Below, in pieces: positions 45,446 through 56,999 of a stretch of DNA of 64,000 bases. Below the pieces are notes generated by a model, which was given only the letters and a program-made list of their open reading frames with translations, made no database searches and was not told the origin of the DNA. Numbering within the stretch: position 1 is the stretch's first letter; every line of letters begins with the position of its first letter. The DNA is from Miscanthus floridulus (taxonomy: Eukaryota > Streptophyta > Magnoliopsida > Poales > Poaceae). Location of the stretch: assembly GCF_019320115.1 (NCBI RefSeq), contig NC_089582.1:117698657-117762656 (forward strand), given 5' to 3'. The position numbers were made by a program, and so were the translations under genes.

Positions 45446-47338
45446 ATGACTTCCAGTTTTTTTATCTTAACCTGCTGGATCGCTGAAAGCCTGAAGCTGA
45501 ATGCAGACACCACGATCTATCCTCACCTCGTCTTTGCTGAAGCTCTAATGTTGACGTCAGATGGTTGAGAAAGTTCAGATGAGCAACCAAGTGTTGATAG
45601 AAGACAGTAGCAGTTTTGGGGACAGATTTAGCGAATCAAAAGTCCACTGGTCGCTGGTGGCGACGCAAAGCCATGCCCACTCCACCCATTGGTCGGGTCT
45701 CTTATTCCCGTGAGTCACCCTCATCAAGCGGTGGTGGCACCTTGTCCATGGAGCTCTGCATGCTACTTTAAGGCGAGTTTTTTTAGTCTCTTTCCTACCA
45801 GGATAATAGCTTCCGTGAAGAATATATGAGATCAGTAATTATATCGCTTGCTCTGGAGTAACATGCAATACAAATGATACCTTAGATTCATCAGAGATTT
45901 TTTCCCTCTGCGCATTCAAAGTTTCATCACATGCACCAAATAATTATTCCCAATCCATAGGTGGGTTTTCACCTATCTACGCTGATCTTTTGTGGGATAC
46001 ATAACTCATGAATTCATTGTGAGCATGAATTTCACTTCCTTCTTTAGTTTCATGCCCTTTATAAGGACTGTGTGTAGATTGCATCTGTTTGTATTTGACC
46101 TCTATCATTCGTAATCATCCAAGATTTAAACATAAACTTGGATCAACGTTTTGGAATGCCCGTTTCACATTGGGATGAAAAGCAGTTTTTGATGAAGTGC
46201 TGCACAGCCTTAGTTATCCTCCATTCTGCTGTCATCCTATATATAGAGAATTTACTAAATCATGTGATCTACTCTCTATATTCTGATGTAGTCACGTAAA
46301 AGAATCATTTTATGGTACCTTTATTCAGTAAATAGTTGAGCTGTGTGTAACCTGAAACATTACTATTTTGGTCTTCCATAAATTGCCAAGCCAGATGGAT
46401 CTGGGAGACATCATTGCATAACAAACATGTGTTGTCAGATTGGTTGCTACTGTACTTCTGTAGTCAGAAGGATGCAGAACAGATATTTTCACTATTATAA
46501 GCCTCGACAGCATGCATCTAGGATGCTTATTCTTCATCCATCGATCGTGATGGACGCACATGGCTTACAGGATCTTGCTAGCCTCAGGAAGAAGACACAT
46601 GTCTCATCTCCATGCTTAGTTGTGGCAGGTTGGTGCTGGGAAAGTGCCTCATGAACCATTACCTGGACAAGGTTTACCTTCTCATATGCACTTTTATTAT
46701 TGTTTCGATCATTTCATGAATCATGATCAACGTAGTATTATTTTTCTCATCCCCATTGCTTGGTTTTAACTGTATTATATGCAGGAAGGTATTCAGAGAT
46801 AAGAGAATTAATGAAAACTAATTTCACATTCATCTTGTTAGTTAAGATCTAAAAGTAATTTTGTTGTGAGGCTGATCCCTGAAGTGAATTTTTGGAAGAT
46901 GCTTTGCTAATGGAAACTGTTGCCTTCACGAGCCTACAATTTGCATACCGGTGCGGCTGCCAGTCTTTACTTGTTCACATGCAGTTGTGGTCGGCACTTG
47001 TCTGTGCCATTAGATGCACAGTAGTATGTTGTCAAGTGCTAACTTACAGGCTGCTGCCAGCAGGCAGCAGCTGCTTATGTCATTGTCGCCATTTCAAGTG
47101 GCTCCTGCATCAAACTGTATATAAGAGGAGGATGAAAGCGTGTGCAGTTTACTGTTAAATGATATAGTCAGTGCTGCAGCACGTCTTTTTGGAAAGCTGG
47201 AATGATGAACATATTTGTACATATGTCAAGTATTGGATGAACGGATTAAAACTGAATATAACTCTTGACTATTGACACCTGCTTAATCTGGAATTTGTCA
47301 GCTGTTGAAAACTATTTTCTTTCTAGTCCCGATAGGTT

Positions 47339-47460
47339 GATGGACCTGCTCATTCCATGTCATGATTCTGGGATTACTTCTTTGTTTAGTTTGTTAGCAG
47401 TTTGCATGGTATCTGTCACCAAGTAGGCATGATCCATTATGTCAATGGGACCACAACATG
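47339..47460 (+). repeat. Diverged echo of the unit behind copy A
   Basis: CATTCCATGTCATGATTCTG, then TTAGCAGTTTGCATGGTA and AGGCATGATCCAT...TCAATGGGACC resemble 25205-25320 (CATTCCATGCCATGATCCTG, TTAGCAGTTTGCACGGTA, AGGCATGGTCCAT). It lies just past the end of copy B, so the old A' tandem unit continues here on the TAC1 side but not on the copy A side. Confidence 0.75.
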
Positions 47461-47703
47461 CACATGCAGTGTGCCACATTATGGTGGCTGACTGAGTCGG
47501 CTGGAATCTTTCTAAATCATTCCCCTGCTGTGATTAGTGAATCTCTGCCCTCTGCTTACTTTGACTAGAATGTAGCTGGGAATCTCACATTCACATATCA
47601 ACCTCAGTGAAAGAATTTACTTGACTTGAGTCGGGCCAAGCCAGTGCAACCAAAACTCCATCTTTTGTCTCCTGGACCATTCAATTATGGGGCTAGTTCC
47701 TCA

Positions 47704-47710
47704 TATAAAA
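47704..47710 (+). promoter_or_regulatory. TATA box of the TAC1-like gene
   Basis: TATAAAA 75 bp before the ATG, inside tcctcatataaaacc. The distance leaves a short 5' UTR of about 45 bp. Confidence 0.6.
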
Positions 47711-47784
47711 CCATGCCATGCCTTTGAAGCTCGTCAATGCTACTGTCTGCCTCTCTCCTGTGATTTCAGATTGGTTCTGGAGAC

Positions 47785-49300
47785 ATGGGCCTAAAGGTAA
47801 TTCAGTTTTGCTTATGATGCACCCTCTGTCAGTATTTGTTGTGTGCTGTCTTTGCAGTTTCTCTCTATCCTGTTGACCCATGATATTGAAGTCGCTATTC
47901 TTGTATTAAGTGCCCATATTGTTAATGATCTACATGTTCTCATGAGTCATGACACTGCCAGGTGTTTCATTGGCTGAATCGGAGGATGCATCCTAATACT
48001 GAGTACTGCACCATCCATGGTAACAAGGGTAAGCATGTTCCTAGGATGCCTCTCTTTTATGTGATCTAATATACATTTCTTTGTTCTTATTTTGTCGACT
48101 TTTTTTTTTGGAATAATGCAACAGCCATGGAGGATAAGGAGGACTCCGTGCCTCATAGTGTGGTTGAGAAAGACACTGAAGCCCTTCTGCTCCGTGATGT
48201 GCTTCTTAATGGTATACTTGCAATTGGCACACTTGGGCATCACGTAGACTCATTTTGTCCTGAGGCTTGCATTGAAGAAGATGATCTCCTCATCGTGGGT
48301 GATGAGAAAGTAATTGAGGAAGAGAAAGATGACAAGGAACCCAGGAATGATCAGGTGAAAGAAGACGTTGCATTGGAAACAGAGCCATGTGAACCAGTAT
48401 TGCCTATTGTTGAGCCTGCTAAGATGCATTCATCGTCGATGAAAGAAGGCAACTTTACATGCTTTGTAACAGAAGAAATCCTGATACATGAGGTGGAAGA
48501 TGGGGGAGCTGCTAATATCCAGGAACGACCACTTCTGATGGTAGAGAAGGTGGAGAAAGTAAGAACTACACTTGCTGATTTATTTGCAGCAGAAGTATTC
48601 TCATCAAGTGCTCCAGGGGAGAATAGTTGCCAGGATATCATCGATGTTGCAGGGACATCCACTTCAAAGCATACATCATGCATGGAAAAGATGCATCAAA
48701 AGAAACCAAGGAAGCCAACACCAAAACCACTGAAAGCCACAAGAAAATTAAGTCGGGTATGGCTTGCTTTCTTCACCCACACCTTATGTCCATTGCAAAT
48801 ATCATATTTCAAATATTGACAAGAATCTTTCTACTCCGATTGATTGCTAACTTAATCTACACCCTGTAGCAATTTTAAGTACCCCAGGCTCATCTGATAT
48901 AAGAACCCTCATATCACACCTAAAGGCATACTCGTTGTCCAGAAAGAACAGAAGCTCATGAGAAGAATATGTTATAGCTAATAAGTTGTGTCATATGTCC
49001 TAAACTGGCAGAATTGCATAGCTCCTTGTAATTATGTATATCTTGCTATCCTAGAAGTGGCCCAAGACATTTATTCCATGCCACTTAGCTTCTTAATCTG
49101 GATCAAATATGGATGGCTAGCTAAGCAAGCATGATGTATCTAACCTATCTTGACGCTGAACGACTACTAACCTGAAATGCATCTGTTGCTTTTGGTTGTC
49201 TTGTGAAACTAAGTAGGTCATGAGGAAGATGTTGGGGAAGAAGATCCACCCAGAGCAGCTCAATGGGCGTAGCAATGCAGAGGGCCCCCTCACTGCATGA
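47785..49300 (+). CDS. TAC1: TILLER ANGLE CONTROL 1-like protein (IGT/LAZY family)
   Basis: Exons 47785-47796 (MGLK), 47962-48028 (VFHWLNRRMHPNTEYCTI), 48125-48756 and 49217-49300. GT-AG introns, matching phases, 795 bp, 264 residues plus TGA. Residues 1-10 (MGLKVFHWLN) are the family N-terminal motif. Residues 55-64 (NGILAIGTLG) hold the IGT signature in the third exon, and the C-terminus is KKIHPEQLNGRSNAEGPLTA. It ends without the EAR-like CCL motif found in LAZY1, which separates TAC1 from LAZY proteins. A tiny first exon coding four residues is typical of the family. In rice and maize TAC1 promotes wide tiller or leaf angle; in dicots it acts opposite to LAZY1 in branch angle. The acidic middle is low complexity. 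The gene looks intact. Assigned by motifs and exon structure, with high confidence. Confidence 0.93.
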
Positions 49301-50730
49301 TGTTTATTCTTGCCGAAAAAATTGCTTCTCTATTTGGTAATCTTCTTCCTAGAATGTCCTTTCAACTGTCCTTTGAATTACATATATTGTTGACCAAATC
49401 TAGATTCTTAATAGATTGTACAAATAGGTACGTGTTGAATAGTTGCTGACTTTAATAAACTGAACATGCACTATGCGACAACATTTAAGAGGGACTGGAA
49501 TATGTAAATTTTGTCATATCCCTTAAGAAAAGAAATGAAGAGTGCAGAATTTGCTATATCAAGGTGTTCTTGGTGTCCATAAAAAGAAGTGATAGTCTGA
49601 AAACAAAATTTTCTACACTGCCTCCATTTATTTGGATCTCACAAGAAAGTCTAGCAGCTGCTTGCACCAAAGTATAACACATCACCCAAGAAAAATGTAT
49701 CACATATTGCCTCCATTTATTAGGAGGTCACAGCTCAGTCTGTTAACTGCTGTTGCGCCATACACTATGATTCAAAATCTGACATGTCCTTTTGTTTTCA
49801 TGTAAAGTTGTAACACTCGTTCTGTTTCATCTATTTCAGAATAATTACCCTTTTCCATGTGCATTTGGATCTCATGAAAACTGATGGCAATCCGAAAAAG
49901 ACCAACGTAACATAAATTCGATTGCTTAGGAATTATTCAGTTTCTTTGATGTTTGTATCTCTAATCCTATTATGGAACTGCCTGTAGTTCAAAGAGACAA
50001 AAAAATGAACACATAGTGAGCAGCTAGAAAGCATGGGGTCTAACTAGAAGGCATTCCCCTCTGCCATGTCGCTGGGCTTCCTTAGAAGCGAAATAAATAT
50101 ATGGTGTTGTACCTTGCCTGCACCTAGCATTGAAACTGCAACACGACGAGCATGTCCTGGAAAATGCTAGCCGACAGGCAACTAATCATGTTCTGATAAT
50201 GTGTCCCTAGACCATTCATTCCTTACAAATCTAATCATATAAAGTTTGTATTATAATAGTTAAAAATTATTAGCCTAATTATTGGTCAAAGTTTTTAAAG
50301 TTTAAATCTTGATATGCGTGTGTACCAGATAAAATTGAACAGAGGTAGTAGTTGGGTGTGCTTAGTCCCCTTGTTTGGATGGCCTAGGTCTAATTTTAGG
50401 TGACTTAACATTTAGTCTTAGTATCCAAAAACTTCTGACAAATTGAAGCTTAGCTTGTGAAGGAGAATTATGTAGCCTTGAAACTCTTAAACATTTGCAT
50501 GGTATCAGGCAATAGGGTTCATAGGCAGTGGTGTGGCACTCTCCTGTCTCATGTTTTGCACTCAGTTTCTCTAAGATGCTTGTAAGATTTTGCGATCAAC
50601 AACACGCAAAGATGCACACTAACGTATAGATGCTGCCTTCATGGACTATTAGGGTAACAACATTTGAATTATGTTGCTGTGAGGCGATTTTATCCGAGTG
50701 AATGATTCTATTCTGTTACATTCCGCAGGT
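49301..50730 (+). other. TAC1 3' region, possible 3'-UTR intron
   Basis: No coding frame. Rice TAC1 is known to have a ~1.5-kb intron in its 3' UTR. Here a pyrimidine-containing acceptor-like site, CATTCCGCAG|GTTTC, occurs at about 50730. Donor candidates such as TTTG|GTAATC lie near 49336. A last non-coding exon near 50730-51000 is plausible but unproven. The stretch includes a loosely repeated phrase ACTGCCTCCATTTATT / TTGCCTCCATTTATTA (49618, 49708). Confidence 0.4.
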
Positions 50731-51111
50731 TTCATTGGGTCCCTTATGACTCAGATTCCTTGCTAGAGAGAAGCATCCATGGATAGTCGTCGACAATGTG
50801 GAAGTTCTCTTTTTGTTGCTGTGTTTCGTCGCCAATGAAGCATGAATAGCAGTCTGCTTTCCTATATTCTCTTGCTTATTTGCATGTATAATCAACTGTT
50901 GGGGTGTGTGTTTGTGATCTTGTAAGCTGTCATTCTCTGGCGCCACGGTCTGCGCTGCCACTGTCTTGTCGTCGCGGTGTGCCAACAAAAATTAATAAAA
51001 CCTCTGCTTATCCGTATGACCGTATGCACTATCGTTTACCCTGTAACGCATGGAGGCCCGTGTCGATCCGAGTCCCGTCGATGGCTACCTCATGGCCGTG
51101 CTGTGCAAAAG

Positions 51112-51113
<2 letters not shown>

Positions 51114-51147
<34 letters not shown>
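51114..51147 (+). repeat. 34-base poly(G) run
   Basis: Uninterrupted G34 in GC-rich DNA with no element ends around it. Together with the runs at 19581 and 42750 this is the third long G run in the window. Confidence 0.9.
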
Positions 51148-51148
<1 letters not shown>

Positions 51149-51418
51149 GCGGGGCATGCCCTGAGGACGCTGCCGGCAGCTGATGCGACACAGCACAGCG
51201 CACGCCTCAGGTACGTCCCCTCTCCTGATGGCGCCAACGCGCAACCGCCGAGGGCCATGCAGCGGCATGGCACCTGATCATAGCGAGCGGAAAGGCGGGC
51301 AGCGGCGCGTGAACCGTGAAATACCGATGCGCCTCGCGACGGGCGGAAGCGGACGAGCTGGGGACTGAACGGCAGACAGGTCGTCGACGCGCATTCGCAT
51401 TCGGCGGCGTCCCCACGA
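51148..51418. other. GC-rich stretch, no gene seen
   Basis: Overlapping short frames on both strands encode only low-complexity Gly/Pro/Arg. No support for a gene. Confidence 0.4.
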
Positions 51419-51554
51419 GGCCTCTTCGTTTGGTCGTGGCTTGTTGTAAATGATCATAAATTTTTAATTGAAATAGTATTTTTCTCTTACACAAACCAGT
51501 CAGCAGTACTTCTTTATGAACCAGTGATGATACGAACCAGCCAACCGAACAGGC
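51419..51554. mobile_element. Small inverted-repeat element, diverged
   Basis: The left end GCCTCTTCGTTTGGTCGTGG pairs loosely with the right end (reverse complement AGCCTGTTCGGTTGGCTGGT). The inner TAGTATTTTTCTCTTACACA phrase is the reverse of TGTGAGAGAAAAATACT in the element at 28659. Same family, older copy. Confidence 0.7.
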
Positions 51555-51986
51555 TAGTTGGTGCCTTCAAGCAAAGTGAGATTTGATTCGATGTGCTTGT
51601 GCTCCATCTCTGTCGGTGGCGTCTCTCCATCGAGAGGAGGTGAACCTAACCATCCCTCGCCGTTTTCATTCATGCTACAATTGTTTGGATGCTTACTGTT
51701 ACAGCTGATTGCTGTAGTTACTACTGAACTTGCTCTGAGCGCTTGGATTTTGGTCGGACTTTTGTGGTCCTCTGGAGGGATAAGAGGTTCATACCTTCAT
51801 TGTGATAGCTGCGCTTAATTCCCTGCACCAGCAGTAAGTGTTTGACGCATAATGGTGATGGATGTGTTACATGTGTCAACCAAGCAATGCATGCCCATTA
51901 TAATCGTTAGTGCTCAAGCATTGAAATCTACAGCAACTTAGTGTTGTCTGGGATAGGATAAGATTTCAACACCAGTGTCATAGTAC
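51555..51986. other. Intergenic, no gene seen
   Basis: Nothing recognisable between the MITE and the CACTA end. Confidence 0.45.
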
Positions 51987-52002
51987 CACTACCTCAAATT
52001 TG

Positions 52003-52410
52003 AACATCACTGTCGGTTCAAAACCCCTCCTTCGCTACCGGATTTTGAACCGACAGTGATGGGTGTTGATATCACTATCGGTCTTTAAAAACCAACACTG
52101 ATCTACAGGCAACAGTGTCGGTTCCTGGCTTCACTCAGCATTGTCGAGTTGAACAACACTGTTGGTTTGTAGTCCCAACCAACAGTGACGATTGCTTTAA
52201 GAGTGTCGGTTCTTGGCTTAAGTCAGCAGTGTTAAGCAAGACTACACTGTCAGTTCATGGATTAAACCGGCAGTGTTATCGTAACAATCACTGTCGGTTC
52301 ATGGTTCAAGCCAGCAGTGTTGAGCAAGCCAACACTGTCGGTTTGTTTCTAACCGACAGTGATGGTTACGACAACACTGCCGGTTTGTTGCTAACCGGCA
52401 ATGATGGCCC
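52003..52410. repeat. CACTA subterminal repeats
   Basis: About fifteen copies of a 10-12-bp word, CACTGTCGGTT(C/T), in both orientations (AACCGACAGTG), spaced 20-40 bp apart. Such subterminal words are the binding sites of the element's own DNA-binding protein in En/Spm-type transposons. Confidence 0.88.
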
Positions 52411-52844
52411 GTTGGCATTTTATTGTTTTATAATTTATTTTAATTTATATTTTTTCGTGGAATCGAGTTTCGCTTTATATACGCTACGTAGACGACAGAT
52501 TCATCAATATTAAACATTACAAATGTTACGGTTACAGTTCAAATATTCTTATCAAGATCCCGATCCCTCAAAATAAAAAGAAATTATTCGATAAGATGAA
52601 GCATGCTTCTCGGACTTCTTACAATAATCTAACGAGCCGTTCTGGGCTATACTGGTCCTTGAACTTCACGGTTTGTGCAATAGAAAATACTCCATCTTTT
52701 TCTAATATCTCGGCTAAGACGAATTTTGCCAGCTCCGATTGCAGTGTGACGATCTCCATATCTAACAGCCTTTCGTGGTTATGTTTCTTGCACTGTCGTT
52801 CAAAAAAAGATGATATCCAAAGAGGAATCAGTAAATCATTTTGT

Positions 52845-55250
52845 TCAATTATTAACAGACATAAATGAAGTGGGAATTATACACACCAACTTATCTGCTT
52901 GTTCCGATTTCTCGCCGATGTAGCGAAGCATTGTCCACATTACATAAAACCCGCATTCATTGTTTTCCGCCGGCTGTTTTAGGTACTTTCTCTCCATTTC
53001 GATAACCTTGAATGGGACCTGCGTCCCACCGATATGTCTTCTTCGGACACTGTGCAACATTAAAAGAAGAAACATTAGAAAACGATATGTGTGACTAGAA
53101 AATAATATGTTATTAGGATCGCTTACTAATTCAGCACTGCCACTAGTGCATCCAGATGATGAAATGGTTTTTCTTCGAGTCCCACACCTCGATCAGATTT
53201 TTAGCAAGATTGACATAAATGAAGACGAAATGGTTGCTGCAATCACAGAATCCTAATTATCGAATAATCTTAAAGAAAAAAGAAGCATAAAATTAAAAAC
53301 CGAGAACACATACTCGCAGTTGTGGGCTAGAAGTAAGTGGGTTTTGTTCTTCATCTTGAATTCATCGAAAATAGCAATCAATATCTCTTTTAAGTCTTCT
53401 ACGTCACATCCATAGAGGCCTAAACATGTCTTCTCATTGACTCGTAAGGGGTCCAAGAAGTCTTTGTTATCCCATTTGCTTTTTAGTATGCAAAATTTTG
53501 CTATATACCTACATAAAATCATGGGAATTGGTCAAAAGTTAACAATTTATGTCTCGAGAGAGCTGTTAATTATAATATCGTATGTGTAGGGTACTTACAT
53601 AGTCCACAGCGTCAACGTTTGTGAATCGAGAGAGCATTTCGGTATAGCTGGAATAAGCACTCCCACTCGATATCAAACTTCTCTTCTTCAGGATAATGAA
53701 AAATATGTGGCGAACGGATAATAACATCAAAACCAAAGTCTTCCGTCTCTGTTGCTTGAGCCATGTAATATTCATGCAACTGGGGCATATATGTTGTCAA
53801 ATTTTTATACTCGTCATCGGGAACTAAAAGATTGCCTCTTTCATACTTCATTGCCGGTGTTCCTGTCCCTTGTACATCATAATAGATGTTCGCGGCCTCT
53901 TCCATGGTTAATTCGGGGTTGTCTTCGACGTACTTCTGTATCTTCCTTAAATCTTCATTGTGTATTTCATCAGCTCTTATTGTACCGTACTGATTCTGTG
54001 TTTGCCTTTCGAATTCAGACTTCAACAAACACGGAGGCGGTGAGGCACAGAGATTGAAGAAACTAACACAATCTTCCTTCGAGATGTGTGCTGTAAATTT
54101 TTCTTCCATCAAGTTTGTAACGCTGCCACTGAACGGCCTTTTTCTTTTTTGTTGATCCACTTTGGGAGCATTAGCGACCGAATCCAAGAACCTTTTCTGC
54201 GACTGCGAGGATGCCTTTGATCTGGTTTTAGACTGAGGTGGAGGAGAAGGAGGATGACGACGTGAATTCTGTTTTCCCGGGGCTGATGAAGATGGAGGAG
54301 GAGGAGGAGTCTTCTCTTTTCTCGGGGCTGATGAAGATGGAGTTGGACGAGGAGGAATAGAAGGAGAGCTCTATCTTCTCGGGGGTGATGGCAAGGGATA
54401 AGGAGGGGAGTGATCTCTGTTGGGAGATGGTGAGTGATCATTGCGGGTGGGCGAAGACTCGTAGTCGTCCTCATCATCAGAGGACAATTGGTGGTCAAGC
54501 TTAATGAAGCGCTTGTGCTAGACCACTTGAGAGCCCTTGTTATGACCAAGTTTTGGACTGTCTTCCACTGCGGGGTACTCAATGTGTATCTTGTTATACT
54601 TCTTATCAAGTATTCTATTAATGGTGACACGAGCGTACCCCTGTGGAATTGGACGACCATTAATGATCCCGTCTCCCGCAGGCTAGGCCTGGCCGAGCGC
54701 CACCTTGTCCTTTATCCATTTCTGACGGATGTACAACTTGACATTGACGGGTTCAGTGATGCTGTCCACCGGATGAGGCATATTCGCATCTTCTTTGTCG
54801 AGCGGGGTCAATCCGCAGCTACTGTGACCCCTAAACTGTAGGCTAAAGGCAGTAGGAGTAGGGTTTTGTGGTACTCATAACCCCTTGGACAACAAAATTT
54901 ATGGACTCGTGCTTCAACAGTCGTCTCAATCCGTGCGTCCATTCTATCTTCCATCTTTTTTAGTCGTCTCAACACACTCTGCCTCCTAATCCGCTCTACT
55001 CCTCGAGCGGCTCCGGTAAGTGTGAGATTCTTCGGAGAATGCTAGTTTCTAAGGAACAACAACGGTTCATCTAGTGCGATCAGGTGCTCCTTGGTTCCGA
55101 GGGCTTGGGTGAGCACGTTTTTCTCCCTATTAGAAGTGCGAGTCCCTTGCCTCACCTCCTCAGTTATCTAGGAGATCCTCTGGATGAGTTCGCTTATGGG
55201 TGGATTTGTGGAGCTAAAGCTCCCATCCTCGGCGTGGCGTATATTCCTCT
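52845..55250 (-). pseudogene. CACTA-encoded protein with Ulp1/C48 peptidase-like domain
   Basis: Pieces read right to left. About 55250-54842 holds upstream exons (NPPISELIQRI, ERIRRQSVLRRLKKMEDRMD). About 54842-54480 contains KLYIRQKWIKDKVALGQA, NGRPIPQGYARVTINRILDK and PKLGHNKGSQVV. A Pro/Ser-rich linker follows. 54187-53612 is a 191-residue frame (MEEKFTAHISKEDCVSFFNL, AANIYYDVQGTGTPAM, PQLHEYYMAQATETEDFGFD). About 53522-53300 includes KNKTHLLLAHNCEYV, and 53075-52845 has AENNECGFYVMWTMLRYIGE, with the C48 catalytic-type Cys block. Such Ulp1-like proteins are the second product of many grass CACTA elements. Stops and unclear introns make it non-functional as read. Confidence 0.75.
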
Positions 55251-55394
55251 CCATACAATATAATACCGATCTTGGCTCCCAATGGGTGGTCTCAACCTGA
55301 ACGCCTTCCTCAGCACAGCCAACCGGACAATGGGAGCGCTAGCGGTGCCTCAGTGCCTCCACGACAGAGGGCCCCACGAGAACAGAGGCGCAGG

Positions 55395-56154
55395 TAGGGA
55401 CGAAAACGGTAAGGAAATATCCGGTATCGAACCGCATCGTTTTCTACATTTAATTCGATCGAATTTGTATTTTCGGACAAATTCGAATTCGGTTCGAAAT
55501 TCAAAACGCCAAATTCGAAATCGGAACGAAAACGGTTTAGACATTTTTCCGACCGTTTTCTCCCTTTCTACTTTTAATTGGGTATATCCTGATTTCGAAA
55601 TTCGGTTTCGAAATTTGGTTTAAACTAAATTTGACCTACTAGAAGTTTAACCTTAGAAAAATTGTATCTTCTTCATACGATCTCGGATGAAGATGATTTT
55701 TATATGAAAATTGTAGCTCTCGACGAGATCTACAACTTTTTTATTTTTAGTTTTTTCATTTGAGGTCTTTAAGATATTGAAAAAAATTAAACAAAGTTTC
55801 AGCGGTATATTAATCGCGTATAAGCGCTTGTTGCCTTAGAAAAATCATATCTTCCTTACATGGTGTCGAATGGTGATACTTTTTAAGAAAGTTGTAGAAC
55901 TTGTTAATTATTATTCACTTATTAATTATTATGCTTATGCACTTGGCCCTACACGTCAATATTCCATATTGATTTTTCGTATACCGACCATGTTCGATAT
56001 AATTCCGCTCGAATTAGTTCGTTTTTGAAATTGACGATATTCCATAAGTTCGTGTTCATTTTCGTGTCCGACTTTACCTTTTTCGTTTTTATTTTCGTAT
56101 TCAAATGTAGAAGTAGAAAACGGTTGAGAGGTTTTCCGACCGTTTTCATCCCTA
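55395..56154. mobile_element. hAT-like non-autonomous element (right arm)
   Basis: Same element as 33702-34446, inverted: TAGGGACGAAAACGGT to ACCGTTTTCATCCCTA (one mismatch region), flanked by gaggcgcagg and ggcgcagg, i.e. the same 8-bp duplication as in the left arm. The element was present before the arms were duplicated. Confidence 0.88.
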
Positions 56155-56261
56155 GGCGCAGGCGCAGCTATGGCCCAGGTGCAACGCGGATGACTGAACA
56201 TATTTATAACATCATCTTCTCAGGCTTCTACTGTTGCTTGTTGGTTCTTAGTATTTTGTCA

Positions 56262-56637
56262 TCTGGGGTTCTATGAACTAACATCCAAACTCGAGCAGTA
56301 CCGAACAAGGAATCTTAACTATGTGACAAAGCTGGTGATGAATTATCGGTGCCATCCTACTGTCCTAGAGCTACTGTCAGAGCTTTTCTTTTCTATGAGG
56401 CCTAATTGATTGATCGCCTGTAAAGAGGGACAATCGATGATTGTGCTGGCCTTCCCCACGGGTCATTCCGTGATCTTTTTGTTCAAGGATGCAAAGAGAG
56501 GGAAGGCACCAATCCATCATGGTTCAACAGGATTGAAGTTAGTTGAGTGGTACCTACCATCAGCAACCCGACAAGGGCTGGGGAAGTTCATGAATCTGAT
56601 ATAGGAGTAATCACTCCATATCGTTACCAAGCTGCAG
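56262..56637 (+). pseudogene. SDE3/MOV10-like RNA helicase exon fragment (right arm)
   Basis: Plus-strand copy of 33595-33219: GFYELTSKLEQYR, VMNYRCHPTVLELLSELFF, a stop, then the same frame change and SDIGVITPYRYQA before a GT donor at 56638. The shared stop and frameshift show that the exon was already broken before the inverted duplication. Confidence 0.82.
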
Positions 56638-56999
56638 GTCCTCATATATGCATCTTAGCATAAGACGCCTCATGCATAAATGTCCAGAGCTATTTTAATC
56701 TAGCCTTTTTGCCTGCAATTTCCCTCAACAATGATCTGGTGGCCCTGCTTATGTTTTCCATATGATTAGTTATGTCCAGAGTTCTTTTAGTCCTTTTTGC
56801 TGCAGTCTGTCTCGAGTCTTGACACTGAACTGGTGAGTCAGTTTATCCTTTTCCACATGAATATTTACTTTAGTTTGGTAGCAACTCTTTATATGGCTAT
56901 TGTTTGCTGCAGTAGTTTACAACTGACGCAAAACAACTATTGCCATTTCAGTTGAAATGATCCACATCATTGTACAGGTTCATTATGATTTGCTACAAA

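Larger units (their letters stand above)
41521..47338 (+). repeat. Segmental duplication, copy B
   Basis: Same orientation as 22399-30256. The copy starts inside exon 1 of the duplicated gene and ends at AGTCCCGATAGGTTGATGG. Private to this copy: a hAT element (42533-42809), a Stowaway (43685-43944) and a short LTR-like insertion (45319-45445). It lacks the A' relic; the deletion junction is near 45761 with 2 bp of microhomology. Confidence 0.93.
51987..55311 (-). mobile_element. CACTA (En/Spm) transposon, truncated
   Basis: The left end starts CACTACCTCAAATTTG. It is followed by ~420 bp of subterminal repeats and then coding remnants reading leftward on the minus strand. The far end is missing: at 55312 the sequence switches to the right arm of the inverted repeat, so the element was cut or joined there. 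The coding part has stops. Confidence 0.8.
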
